Shown here: positions 1-7,497 of the stretch, piece after piece
Numbering within the stretch: position 1 is the stretch's first letter
Layout of the letters: the number at the start of each line of letters is the position of its first letter
DNA from: Sporotomaculum syntrophicum
GTDB taxonomy: Bacteria; Bacillota; Desulfotomaculia; Desulfotomaculales; Desulfallaceae
Direction: 5' to 3'
Assembly (NCBI RefSeq): GCF_009932395.1
Contig: NZ_LSRS01000003.1
Coordinates: forward strand, 260,355 to 324,354
Length of the DNA stretch: 64,000 bases
Translations under genes and position numbers: made by a program
The notes under the pieces: generated by a model
Database searches by the model: none
Seen by the model: the letters and a program-made list of their open reading frames with translations, nothing else
What the model was told of the DNA's origin: nothing

Positions 1-587
1 GATCTTGGTCATATACGGCTTCTTGCGGAAATCCCCCAAAATACTCAAATGCATTTTCATGAATCCCGATGATATCCGTAGTGTTAAACGGACGGCCCTG
101 CCATTCGCAATATTTATATCTGGAGTGGGAGAGGACAAAACACATTACGTATATCGTTATGACATTTCCTTCATCGTTAATGACTTTCTTCTCTCCAAAG
201 TCTACTTGCATCTGTTTGCCCGGGGGAGGGTCTTCGACGGCTTCATATTGCCTAATGCCAGGCTCTTTGGGTATGTTGTATTCCTCTCTGATTGACCGGA
301 CATAATTTCGTAATGTGGGTTCGTTGAAGACTAAGTTTCGGTATTTTTCCTCTAACCAATCGTAAACCTGGGCAGCTGTCATGGCGGGGTATTGTTTGAG
401 CCAGGTGATGATTTCCTCTCGATAAATATCGGGTTTCTTCTTTCGTTGCCGCTGATTCAGCATTTCCTGCTCAAATTTTTCAGCACTCATATTCAGATAT
501 TTTATTACCGTGGGTCTGCTAATCCCCAGCATTTTAGCAATTTTTGATTTGCTGAACCCTTGTTGTTTTAAACGATAAATATCAATA
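1..587 (-). pseudogene. istA: IstA transposase, main part of a split gene (runs off left edge)
   Basis: The minus strand encodes a helix-turn-helix (SKSKIAKMLGISRPTV) and then the start of a DDE integrase core, with the first acidic residue in QVDFGEKK and the probable second in AVYDQD at the window edge. IS21 IstA proteins are usually 400-500 residues and work with the ATPase IstB. No start codon or ribosome binding site exists at this end. The frame begins abruptly at the border of the transposon that fills 588-3388, and the missing first codons are at 3389-3424. Removing the transposon and one 7-bp duplication rejoins the frame as MYIDIYRLKQQG. Confidence 0.85.
581..587. repeat. target-site duplication, left copy
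   Basis: The 7 bp ATCAATA lie directly before the TGT terminus at 588 and are identical to 3389-3395 after the other terminus. Removing one copy and the element restores the istA frame. Confidence 0.85.
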
Positions 588-605
588 TGTGAATCGTCAA
601 ATTAA
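588..605 (+). repeat. left terminal inverted repeat of the 2.8 kb transposon
   Basis: TGTGAATCGTCAAATTAA. It matches the reverse complement of 3371-3388 at 14 of 18 positions, with TGT at the very end and GTCAAATTAA at the same offset. Confidence 0.85.
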
Positions 606-650
606 AACTGATATTGTAAGCACTTTATTTTGGAGTAAAATGTACCTTTT

Positions 651-709
651 TAGTCAAACTAGAACAGCTAGACGAATAAAAAGTGGATTACCCAGTCAAA
701 TTAGAACAG
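651..709 (+). repeat. two internal end repeats (probable transposase binding sites)
   Basis: TAGTCAAACTAGAACAG at 651-667 and CAGTCAAATTAGAACAG at 693-709 are direct repeats of each other and share GTCAAA with the terminal repeat at 588. The GTCAAA cores start at 596, 653 and 695. A ladder of short repeats in the same direction is typical of ends bound by TniA/TnsB/MuA-type transposases. Confidence 0.7.
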
Positions 710-749
710 AAAAAAAGCGGCCGTTATCGAACCGCTTAGAGCATGGATT

Positions 750-1556
750 TTATAGTTCAATATCTCGGTTTGCTTCATAAACAACCTCATCGTCTAGTGA
801 ACGCATCTGGTTAGCGCAAGCATACATAAGACAACTTGTTACAAGGCTGTTGACCAGCCGGGGAGCCCCTTTTGTAATAGAAAAAATAGAATCAAAGGCA
901 CTGTCTGAAAATAAATTTGTATCCATGGTACCAGCATATTTCAATCGAGAGTGGATGTAATCCTTCAATTCCTCCTTCTTCAACCCTTGCATATGATATT
1001 TCACATTAATTCTCTGGCGAAGTGGAGTATTGATACCCATCTGCAGACGATTCCTAAGAGATGTTTGTCCGGCAAGAATGAGAATGAAAGGATTTTCGCT
1101 GTCCATGGAAAAGTTGAATAAGATGCGCAGGTCATCCAGGACCTTGTTGCTAAGGCTTTGAGCTTCATCTATGATAATAACGGGAGTTATCCTTTGATCA
1201 TGATAGTAAGAATTAATTAGTTTTTGGATCTGCTCAAACATAGTCACCTTCTTATGAGTCGGTTCTTCACCTAGCTTTAAGATGAGACCACGATAGAAAT
1301 CCATGACAGTAACCGTTGTCAGTGAATAATAACAGGGCTTGTATAATCCAGGATTAAGCCCCTTAGAGAACCGACGCAGAGCAGTGGTTTTTCCGGAACC
1401 TGCCTCTGCAGTAAGAAGAAAGATACCGCGTGTAGCCTGTATATATTTTAGTCTTGACTCTAATTCAAGGAAATCGGAACCTTGAAAGAGTTCTGATACA
1501 GGTATTTCCTTCGTAAAAGGATTGTATTTCAGACCAAAGAATTGAGTGAACATCAT
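750..1556 (-). CDS. AAA+ ATPase of the ExeA/TniB type, transposition helper
   Basis: This 268-residue protein has the N-terminal FFGLKYNPFTKEI segment typical of ExeA-like ATPases, a Walker A loop (AEAGSGKTTALRR, about residues 50-62), a Walker B region ending in IIDEAQSL (about 124-131) and a sensor-like LAGQTSLRNRL. Such proteins hydrolyse ATP to choose the target and activate a DDE transposase. It overlaps the end of the transposase gene by 4 bp, so the two are translationally coupled. The second Met is also a possible start. It is longer and better conserved than its partner: the ATPase seems intact while the transposase is damaged. Confidence 0.85.
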   Translation of the reverse strand: MMFTQFFGLKYNPFTKEIPVSELFQGSDFLELESRLKYIQATRGIFLLTAEAGSGKTTALRRFSKGLNPGLYKPCYYSLTTVTVMDFYRGLILKLGEEPTHKKVTMFEQIQKLINSYYHDQRITPVIIIDEAQSLSNKVLDDLRILFNFSMDSENPFILILAGQTSLRNRLQMGINTPLRQRINVKYHMQGLKKEELKDYIHSRLKYAGTMDTNLFSDSAFDSIFSITKGAPRLVNSLVTSCLMYACANQMRSLDDEVVYEANRDIEL

Positions 1557-2536
1557 GAAGTCACATCCTTTTTATTCATGGCTGAAAAAGAGATCGTGTT
1601 TTTCGGTAAATTAATTGCAGGAGTAGCTTCCGGTGTATTCGTGACGGAATCTATGCTTTTGATTTTCTTAGCAGCAGCTGATGGCCGACCTCGACGTTTC
1701 ATATTGGCATTATCGGAAAAATGAACCTTTTTGGCCGTGCCGATGCATTTGTCATCGGAATAGAGGAAAACTTCTTCAAGCCCTCGTTCAAGCAGATCAG
1801 GGTCATAACGAACATCAACCTTCCTACCGGCAAAGACAGGTGAAGTCTCATACAGAATACAGTTAATGCTTAAAGTAGCATCATGTTTGATAGTACGAGA
1901 TGTCTTTACAAGAAATTTCTCGTTAAACAAAGAAAGGTTCGTTGGCAGAATAACGGATTCAGCTTGAGCCAGGAAACAGTCAAGGGGCGACATCCCCAGG
2001 GATGAATGGGACTTTTCATTATAATCAGAGGACAGCCATTCCCAAAACAAGGAATTCAGGTGGTCAAGATCCTTTACCTCATCTGCTATTAAGGTTGAAA
2101 GGAAGCGAAGGCGGCAGCTGCGGAAAAAGCGTTCAATTTTGCCCTTGCTGGTCGGAGTGAACGGCGACAGATCTGCCGGCAGGAAGAAGCCGTCCTTGAC
2201 CATCATGTCATAGATGACGGTTGCGGGAGCTTTGGGATATTTGCAGCATTTCTCGGCTAGAGCATCGGATATCTCAGTAGTGACCTTACGGGAACCACCT
2301 TTATCAGTTCTCGGCTTAGGTTTTAAAGCATCAATACCAAGTCGGAGATAGTCCGAGTACCAGGAGGAAATGGTCTTTGGTGAATAATTTTTAAGACCAT
2401 AGTGGGGCATGTCAATCACAGAGGAAGCCACTTGGGCACAATATTCCCCCTGATGTTCCACCTGCCCATTTAACAAAGGACTGATGATGGAAAATTTCTT
2501 AAGTGCAATAGCATTTCGGGTTACTTCATCAAGCAA
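1553..2536 (-). pseudogene. DDE transposase with an in-frame deletion of most of the catalytic core
   Basis: A TTG start at 2536, seven bases after a perfect AAAGGAGG (2543-2551), is preferred to the upstream ATG at 2590. The N-terminal part looks like the helix-turn-helix region of integrase-type transposases (NYSPKTISSWYSDYLRLG). At about residue 124 the frame jumps from FFLPADLS straight to PFTPTSKGKIERFFRSCR. In intact relatives the latter lies at the end of the DDE domain and carries the catalytic Glu. The stretch with both catalytic Asp residues, about 150-170 residues, is missing without a frameshift. The C-terminal Mu-like part is kept. The length is 327 residues where about 490-520 would be expected. 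The protein should be catalytically dead, though it might still bind the ends. Confidence 0.75.
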
Positions 2537-2656
2537 AATAATGCCTCCTTTCATATAGGGCAAGCCTATCATTATCGAAAAGAGTAGCAAAGGAAAAAAT
2601 AGTGTTGGAAAGAAACCCCGGGAATACTTCTCATTATGAGCTGCATGTGATATATT

Positions 2657-3253
2657 TTAAATTGCTGAAAGGGTTAAATATGTGCAAGACCCATGTGAGA
2701 ACATGTCCATAGAAACAGTGTACGGGGTTGGAGCCGTTGTTTCTATTAGGTTGAGCGCATCTTTAACTCTTTTTCTGTCATAGACAGAGTCGGATATGGG
2801 ACCATCAGGATGAAACTGGCGTACGAGATCCATCATAATGCGGTTGCAATTTTTAAGGATTCGTTTCCGGTATTGGTAAAGAAGCTGTCTGGTAAAAGGA
2901 ATCCCATGATTGAAGACAAACTCCCGGATGAAAGAAACCATGGTGCCGGACCAACCAAAGAATCCGGCCAGAGAATAATGAACGAATCCCATGGAATACG
3001 TTCTTCTAGGGTGGCAGAACCATGGCAACAGGGATACGGTTCCGCCACAATCCGGACAGATGTAACGCCGTATCAGAATGATTCCTTCAAAACCTTTAGC
3101 AATCAGATATCTACGATAGAATCCATGAAGATGGAGATGCTGCTTATGGCATTGGGGACAAAACGAATGGGTGAGATCAGGAAATGGGAAAGACTTATCC
3201 TGACTTTTATATACATTGGGAGAAACATCAACCTTAAAAATTTTCTGCATCAT
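2657..3253 (-). CDS. zinc-ribbon transposon-associated protein (DUF6431-like)
   Basis: The start is the ATG at 3253, six bases after AAGGAG, giving 198 residues. Two Cys pairs (CPQCHKQH and CPDCGG) about 40 residues apart form a likely zinc ribbon, followed by a region that could fold as a helix-turn-helix. The gene lies inside the 588-3388 transposon, in the same direction as the transposase. It resembles short proteins annotated as DUF6431 beside integrase/ATPase transposons; that assignment is from memory. Its role is unknown, with end recognition or target choice possible. The C-terminus ends abruptly (TYLTLSAI), so truncation cannot be excluded. Confidence 0.55.
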   Translation of the reverse strand: MMQKIFKVDVSPNVYKSQDKSFPFPDLTHSFCPQCHKQHLHLHGFYRRYLIAKGFEGIILIRRYICPDCGGTVSLLPWFCHPRRTYSMGFVHYSLAGFFGWSGTMVSFIREFVFNHGIPFTRQLLYQYRKRILKNCNRIMMDLVRQFHPDGPISDSVYDRKRVKDALNLIETTAPTPYTVSMDMFSHGSCTYLTLSAI

Positions 3254-3331
3254 GAAAAACTCCTTAAATAAGAATACGGTCTTAAAATGACAAAACATCA
3301 TCACATAAGAACCGTACCTATTTTAATATAG

Positions 3332-3348
3332 CTATTTAATTTTGACTA
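3332..3348 (-). repeat. internal end repeat near the right terminus
   Basis: On the minus strand this reads TAGTCAAAATTAAATAG, a weaker version of the repeats at 651-709 and in inverted orientation to them. Confidence 0.55.
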
Positions 3349-3370
3349 GATCTTGGGGGTTTAAGAGATA

Positions 3371-3388
3371 TTAATTTGACGCTTTACA
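3371..3388 (-). repeat. right terminal inverted repeat of the 2.8 kb transposon
   Basis: On the minus strand it reads TGTAAAGCGTCAAATTAA from 3388, the partner of 588-605. Confidence 0.85.
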
Positions 3389-3395
3389 ATCAATA
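3389..3395. repeat. target-site duplication, right copy
   Basis: ATCAATA directly follows the ACA terminus at 3388 and matches 581-587. Confidence 0.85.
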
Positions 3396-3424
3396 TACAT
3401 TCCCCAACCTTCTTCATTTTTCAA
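3389..3424 (-). pseudogene. istA: 5' end of the split istA gene
   Basis: A TTG start at 3424-3422, preceded by a purine-rich AAAGGGGGAA, opens a frame reading MKNEEGWGMYID and stops at the transposon border. The in-frame ATG at 3400 is an alternative start. The last codons (ATT GAT) join exactly, in frame, to the ATT TAT CGT codons at 580-572 once the transposon is removed. This is the severed N-terminus of the transposase at 1-587. Confidence 0.8.
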
Positions 3425-3619
3425 AGATCAATTCCCCCTTTTGTAGCTCTTTTTTGATTATACAAAAGGGCATTTGTTCTTTGTTAATCTTTTATTTAAA
3501 CCTGCTGGATAGGCCATTAAACTTAAATGAATTTCCAGCGGTTTCAATACTTTTTTACATTTATTAGGGGAAAACTGTCAAATCTTATTTATCGTTTTCT
3601 GTCAAATTTATTTTATCAT

Positions 3620-4162
3620 CTACACAAGTATCAGCAATCCGGTTAGTTTAATCAGCACAAGGCCAACTGCTACCCCCAAAGATGTGTAAACATCAGTTTT
3701 CAAATGCAGGGCATCTGCCTCCAGAGCCATCGAATCCTCTTCTCGAGCAACCTTATATAACTTCCTTGAGACCAGCAGATTTACCAGGGAAGCACCTAAC
3801 ATAACAGCAATAGCTAGGTTGGCATGTTCAAGTTGAATTGGCTCATAGATTTTCTTGGTGGCTTCCATCAAAATCATTGCAGCAGCAATAAAAATTAAGA
3901 GGCCTTCAGCTATCCCTGAAAGGTGTTCAATTTTACCGTGTCCATAAGGGTGCTGCCGGTCGGCAGGTTTGGCGGATTGTCTGACGGAAAAGAACGCTAT
4001 TAATGAAGCAACTAAATCCATTCCTGAATGAATGGCTTCCGAGATGATACTTACTGAACCGCTTAATATACCTGCTATAACTTTAAAAATGATCAATGTT
4101 GCATTGGAAACTATGGATAATAGCGCAAATTTAATCTTTTTATCCCAGGACCCCACCATAAA
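3620..4162 (-). pseudogene. cation diffusion facilitator (CzcD-like), truncated by the IS21 element
   Basis: The start is the ATG at 4162, just after TAGGAGG. About 180 residues remain of a family that is normally 290-310. Visible parts are the first membrane helices, the helix with the metal-site motif SEAIHSGMDLVAS, the HPYGHGKIEHLSG loop and a second HLKTDVYTS metal motif. The frame then reads into the IS end and stops at TAG. CDF proteins export divalent metals (Co, Ni, Zn, Cd) in exchange for protons. The NiCo riboswitch directly upstream says this one handled cobalt or nickel. The cytoplasmic C-terminal domain and last helices are lost, so the pump is probably inactive. Confidence 0.88.
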
Positions 4163-4174
4163 ACCTCCTAATCT

Positions 4175-4219
4175 AAAAAAACATCTGTAGAACATTATAC
4201 TGTCCCACAGATGTTTTTA
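4175..4219 (-). terminator. intrinsic terminator of the NiCo riboswitch
   Basis: On the minus strand, AAAAACATCTGT and ACAGATGTTTTTTT form a hairpin ending in a run of T, just before the ribosome binding site of the efflux gene. Its left arm is also the 3' strand of an aptamer helix (CAGAT...ATCTG), so metal binding would block the terminator and switch the gene on. Confidence 0.8.
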
Positions 4220-4285
4220 TCTGCTGCCGTTGACCGGCCCGGCTACATGAACCCCGCAGGGTCTATAACCTGCTCAGTTTATACT
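4196..4285 (-). promoter_or_regulatory. NiCo (cobalt/nickel) riboswitch aptamer
   Basis: Read on the minus strand from 4285, the RNA has the conserved blocks of the NiCo (czcD) riboswitch in order: ACTGAGCAGG, then GTAGCCGGGC, then CGGCAGCAGAT, then CATCTGTGGGACAGT. The two G-rich internal loops (GAGCAGG/GCCGGGC and CGGCAGCAG/GGGACAG) form the cobalt-binding junction in the known structure. It sits directly upstream of a CDF exporter, the usual NiCo partner, and overlaps a terminator hairpin at 4175-4219. Confidence 0.92.
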
Positions 4286-4405
4286 TTAAATTTATATGCA
4301 AATAAATTATTAATTATATTAATCCTTACAAGTTATGTTGTCAAAAACAATTTATTGCTCTTGCTTAAATGCAGCAGCGGAATTATTTGTCACATACATG
4401 TTGGC

Positions 4406-4837
4406 TTAATGCTTATTTTCCATTATGGGGGTTAATTCACTCAAGATTGAGTAAATCTCCGGTATTTTCCTCTCTACATTAATTGGCTTAAAAGCCTTAT
4501 CTGTCCATGCATGCATGGTTTCACCCGAAGCAAGCAGCTTTTCTAATTTGGCATTCGTCACTTTATAGGCAAAGCTAATTCTTACACGAGAAAGGTTATT
4601 AATACTTGTTAATACGGCAATCTCATCTTCATATTTGGCCGGTGCAATAAATTTACAACTCATTTCATACAATGGCAACAGTATCCCTTTGGCCTCAATA
4701 GTGGAATAAGCAACCCCGACATTTTTTAATAAGTCTGTTCTTCCCATCTCAAACCATACTGCGTAATTGGCGTGGTGTACAATGCCCATCTGATCTGTCT
4801 CGGCATACCTTACTGTAAAAATAGTTTTTGTTTCCAT
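4406..4837 (-). CDS. acyl-CoA thioesterase, YbgC/FadM hot-dog family
   Basis: A 143-residue single hot-dog domain, the usual family length. The catalytic motif RYAETDQMGIVHHANY (residues 10-25) has the Asp and the G-V-H-H segment typical of 4-hydroxybenzoyl-CoA thioesterase-like proteins. FEMGRTDLLK follows on the long helix. These enzymes hydrolyse short- or medium-chain acyl-CoA in the cytoplasm; the exact substrate cannot be read from sequence. GAGGG lies four bases before the ATG. It is a single gene between the riboswitch region and an acetyltransferase, all on the minus strand, with no clear operon. Confidence 0.85.
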   Translation of the reverse strand: METKTIFTVRYAETDQMGIVHHANYAVWFEMGRTDLLKNVGVAYSTIEAKGILLPLYEMSCKFIAPAKYEDEIAVLTSINNLSRVRISFAYKVTNAKLEKLLASGETMHAWTDKAFKPINVERKIPEIYSILSELTPIMENKH

Positions 4838-4901
4838 GATACCCTCACTTGTTAAGTTTTTTGAGCTGCTAAAAAATGTTTTGACGGCTGTTCATGTAGC
4901 T

Positions 4902-5354
4902 TTAACATGAACATGCTTTCACGCTGGAAGAAAGTTTATTCCACTTCATAGCAAACTTAATTTCACCAGTGTTTTCATCAATTTGTTCATTCTGAATAGA
5001 GAACTCCTCTCTTAAATAAAAGTTCACTGCACGATTGTTCTTTTTATAAACTTGCAAAAACAATTGATCGTATTTTTCTTTCACATGATTAAGTAATTTT
5101 TTTCCAATGCCTTTTGATTGACACGCGTTGCAAACAAAGATTCCAGCAATGTAACCATCTATTAGTCCGATAAATCCCTTAACAATTCCTTTTTGCTCAT
5201 ACACAAATATTGTAGCGTTAGAAATCATTACTTTTACTGCATCAAAGTTACCTTTCCAATAGTTGCTTTCAATAAAATCATGTGCCAAAATGTTTGTGTC
5301 TAGCCATAGCTTCATTACTTCTTCTATATCATCTTTTCTAAAGTTTCTAATCAT
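4902..5354 (-). CDS. GNAT-family N-acetyltransferase
   Basis: The ATG at 5354 follows AGGAGG by a proper spacing, giving 150 residues that begin MIRNFRKDDIEEV. The acetyl-CoA binding motif A is IFVCNACQSKGIGKKLLNHV, with the Q-x-x-G-I-G pattern at about residues 84-89, followed by the motif B region RAVNFYLREEF. It looks like the small YjaB/PhnO-type members that acetylate amines or protein N-termini; the substrate is unknown. The base composition is A/T-rich compared with the arg operon. Confidence 0.8.
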   Translation of the reverse strand: MIRNFRKDDIEEVMKLWLDTNILAHDFIESNYWKGNFDAVKVMISNATIFVYEQKGIVKGFIGLIDGYIAGIFVCNACQSKGIGKKLLNHVKEKYDQLFLQVYKKNNRAVNFYLREEFSIQNEQIDENTGEIKFAMKWNKLSSSVKACSC

Positions 5355-5528
5355 AACTCCTCCTGCCCCCTTTCTCAAATTCTACCCGCCTTTCATTTGA
5401 CACAGGCGTCGAGTAGATACGGGCCTCTTAAACTTTAGGAGACGCTTTGTTTTCACGGTTTCTCCCCGTTTCCTCTGGGAGTGTCACAATATTTGCTCCA
5501 TGATTTAATTGGCCGCGCACCCCTCTCG

Positions 5529-5561
5529 GAACCGTGCATGCGCTATTAACGCACACGGCTC
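5529..5561 (-). ncRNA. group II intron domain V
   Basis: On the minus strand the 33 bases begin GAGCCGTGTGCG and end GCGCATGCACGGTTC. They form the 34-nt-type helix with an internal bulge and a short loop that is the catalytic heart of group II introns. The AGC triad analogue lies at the 5' side. Confidence 0.88.
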
Positions 5562-5573
5562 TTCCTATCACCA

Positions 5574-6902
5574 TTATAGAATATAGCTTATATGATGCCG
5601 TAGATTATAAATGTTCACGCGGATTTTAGCTCTGGGTAGCGGATACATGCTGTATGTCAATTGATACTTTTCCCAGTTAAAACTCCTGCGCTGACTACGT
5701 CTATTCAGCCATTTGAATACGAATCTTTTGACTTTGTTATAAAACCTATCAACCATAATCCTGTTGTCGGTAACTGCATAGTAATTGTAATAGCCTTCTA
5801 TCTTGCGACCCAATTTGCCCATTAATTCTTTAACCGGTAGGTGCCGGTTTACCTTTATCCAGTCGTCGACTTTGAGGAGACTAGCCTTGTACTTCTTTCG
5901 GCTGGTTTTACGCTTAACCCGGAATTTACCTTTCTGGCTTTTACTACAGTAATGCGTAAACCCCAGAAAATCAAAGGTATCCGGTTTCCTCCTGCCTTCT
6001 AAATGACAGAGTTGTGCTGCGTATCTGCCAAAGTTAATAATTCTAGTCTTATCCTCGGCGATTTCCAGCTTAAACTTGGCAAGCCTTTCTATGAGTGACT
6101 GATAGAACATTTTGGCTTCTTGCTCGTATTGGAAGCAGCAGACAAAATCATCGGCATAGCGCACCATGTATGCTTGTCCACGACAGTTCCTGCGTACAAC
6201 CTTTTCAAACCATAGATCAAGTACATAGTGCAGGTATATGTTGGAAAGTATTGGCGAAGCTACGCCTCCTTGAGGCGCTCCGATTGGCGTATCATATTTT
6301 ATGCCGGCCTCTACTACCCCGGATTTTAGCAGACGGCTGATAAGCCGGTGTATATTCGGGTCAGTGATGCGGTGCTTTAAGAATTTCATCAACCATTGGT
6401 GGTCGACATTATCGAAGTAGCTTCGTATATCGGCATCTACTATATAATTGATTTGGTCTCTTTCGATATAGTGATTTAGTATCTTTAGTGCATCATGACA
6501 GCCACGGTTAGGCCGAAATCCAAAGGAACAGTCCAAGAAGTCCGCCTCATATACGGCATTTAGTATTTTGGCAAGGGCCTTCTGTACTAGCTTGTCCTCA
6601 TAGGCGGGTATGCCCAGTGGCCGCTTCTTATTAGTCCCTGCTTTGTCGATGTATACCCTTAGTACAGGCATTGGGCGATAGCTGTGGCTTTTAAGCCGGT
6701 TAACTAGGTCTTTAATGTTTTCGCTTAGTTTTGTTTCGTATTCTTCTTTGGTTACTTCGTCTACCCCGGTTGCTTTGTTGCCACTCATTTCAGTATGGCA
6801 CAGCAATAGCATTTCTTCATTTATGTAGTGATATAACGAAGTAAATTTCTCGTTCGGTCTCATTTTGGCTACTTCTGTTATCCTAGCAAGCTTTGTTTCC
6901 AT
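5574..6902 (-). CDS. ltrA: group II intron reverse transcriptase/maturase
   Basis: The ATG at 6902 (METKLARITEVAK), ten bases after AGGGGT, is preferred; an upstream TTG at 6950 is possible. About 442 residues. The reverse transcriptase palm is complete: RPLGIPAYEDK, CSFGFRPNRGCHDAL, DADIRSYFDNVDH, PIGAPQGGVASPILSNIYLH, then the catalytic MVRYADDFV. The maturase (X) domain follows, with FLGFTHYCSK and a GKIEGYYNYYAV segment of the GIIM type. No C-terminal HNH endonuclease is present, which fits introns of the IIC or similar classes that reverse-splice without cutting the second strand. The protein splices its own intron RNA and copies it into new sites. Confidence 0.93.
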   Translation of the reverse strand: METKLARITEVAKMRPNEKFTSLYHYINEEMLLLCHTEMSGNKATGVDEVTKEEYETKLSENIKDLVNRLKSHSYRPMPVLRVYIDKAGTNKKRPLGIPAYEDKLVQKALAKILNAVYEADFLDCSFGFRPNRGCHDALKILNHYIERDQINYIVDADIRSYFDNVDHQWLMKFLKHRITDPNIHRLISRLLKSGVVEAGIKYDTPIGAPQGGVASPILSNIYLHYVLDLWFEKVVRRNCRGQAYMVRYADDFVCCFQYEQEAKMFYQSLIERLAKFKLEIAEDKTRIINFGRYAAQLCHLEGRRKPDTFDFLGFTHYCSKSQKGKFRVKRKTSRKKYKASLLKVDDWIKVNRHLPVKELMGKLGRKIEGYYNYYAVTDNRIMVDRFYNKVKRFVFKWLNRRSQRRSFNWEKYQLTYSMYPLPRAKIRVNIYNLRHHISYIL

Positions 6903-7405
6903 TTGTTTATCTACCCCTGTGTGTAGTAAATGTGTCCCTTGATAGGGCAATGATAGGTCACCGTCTTCCCTCCACGGGCATTACCCCGCTTCCTTGGTAA
7001 TATACAGTGATCCGACTTCCCGACCGCCATTTGGCTTCCTTACTTTCTATCGCTTGTAGGCCATACTCCCATTGTCATGGAAGAGCAGACGGGATCTCCC
7101 GAGTTGCCGCGTCATAACATTGTGTAACGTGCCAAGGGCGTCGACCCCGGGGAAGCCATGTTCGTCTAGCCTATTGCGTCGAACATGATGTTGCTTTCTG
7201 TACGGTCCAACACATCAGCCTTCCCGATTAGGGATTTCGAGGCTCATTCCCATTCAGTTCTCTGACTTTCGGCCCGCTACCTTGTTTGCCTACGCTTAAA
7301 TGCAAATGTTACCATTTACACTCCAAGGCTAACTACCAGTGGTCGGCTCAACCTTGCTGGGTGGGATTCACACCCACTATATGACGCGCCATTTCTCGGA
7401 AGCAC
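6903..7405 (-). ncRNA. group II intron 5' RNA domains
   Basis: No gene is visible. On the minus strand there are self-pairing blocks such as GTGGGTGTGAATCCCACC near the 5' end (about 7360-7385) and a run of helices (TCCCTAATCGGGA, CTTCCCCGGGG), as expected of intron domains I-IV ahead of the reverse transcriptase. Sub-domains were not assigned. Confidence 0.6.
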
Positions 7406-7426
7406 GAACCGTCCCCCTTGTGTTTT

Positions 7427-7439
7427 GTGATAATATCAC
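7427..7439. promoter_or_regulatory. candidate Crp/Fnr-family operator
   Basis: GTGATAATATCAC is a perfect 13-bp palindrome, preceded by TT, 59 bp before the polyferredoxin start codon. Its TTGTGATA half resembles Crp/Fnr-family half-sites, and a Crp/Fnr regulator gene lies downstream. Binding is inferred only. Confidence 0.4.
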
Positions 7440-7497
7440 TGAGTAATTTTAGTAGGCCATATATACTAATAAAAAATTGCTTGAGGAGGCATAAGCA

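Larger units (their letters stand above)
588..3388 (-). mobile_element. 2.8 kb transposon with ExeA/TniB-type ATPase, defective DDE transposase and zinc-ribbon protein
   Basis: The ends are imperfect inverted repeats: TGTGAATCGTCAAATTAA at 588-605 and, on the other strand, TGTAAAGCGTCAAATTAA at 3388-3371. They are flanked by a 7-bp direct repeat, ATCAATA (581-587 and 3389-3395). Further GTCAAA-type repeats inside each end resemble the multiple transposase binding sites of Mu/Tn7/Tn5053-like elements. It carries three minus-strand genes: an ATPase, a transposase with an internal deletion, and a zinc-ribbon protein. It interrupts istA. The exact family name is not recognised. Confidence 0.88.
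1..3626 (-). mobile_element. IS21-family element, interrupted; left part outside window
   Basis: An IstA-type transposase reads leftward and is split between 3389-3424 and 1-587. The right end lies near 3624-3626, where the minus strand begins TGTGTAGATG. Just inside are two copies of a 16-bp subterminal repeat (CTGTCAAATCTTATTT at 3575 and CTGTCAAATTTATTTT at 3599), as expected of the multiple end repeats of IS21 elements. The insertion cuts the efflux gene at 3620-4162. The istB gene and the other end must lie left of the window. A second transposon (588-3388) sits inside it, so this copy cannot make a normal transposase. Confidence 0.8.
5411..7405 (-). mobile_element. group II intron (approximate ends)
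   Basis: A group II intron reverse transcriptase (5574-6902) is followed on the same strand by a clear domain V (5529-5561). It is preceded by about 500 bases of non-coding, structured RNA (6903-7405). The 5' end is placed near GTGCTTCCG at 7405 and the 3' end near CTACTCGA at about 5411, both by resemblance to GUGYG...AY consensus ends and uncertain by tens of bases. The total of about 2.0 kb is normal. The flanks (ACACAAGG...on one side, CCTGTGTC on the other) would form a hairpin in the empty site. Confidence 0.75.

Noticed and set aside
2810-3271. 153-codon open frame on the plus strand
   Set aside because: It is antisense to the zinc-ribbon gene, has no ribosome binding site and no family resemblance.
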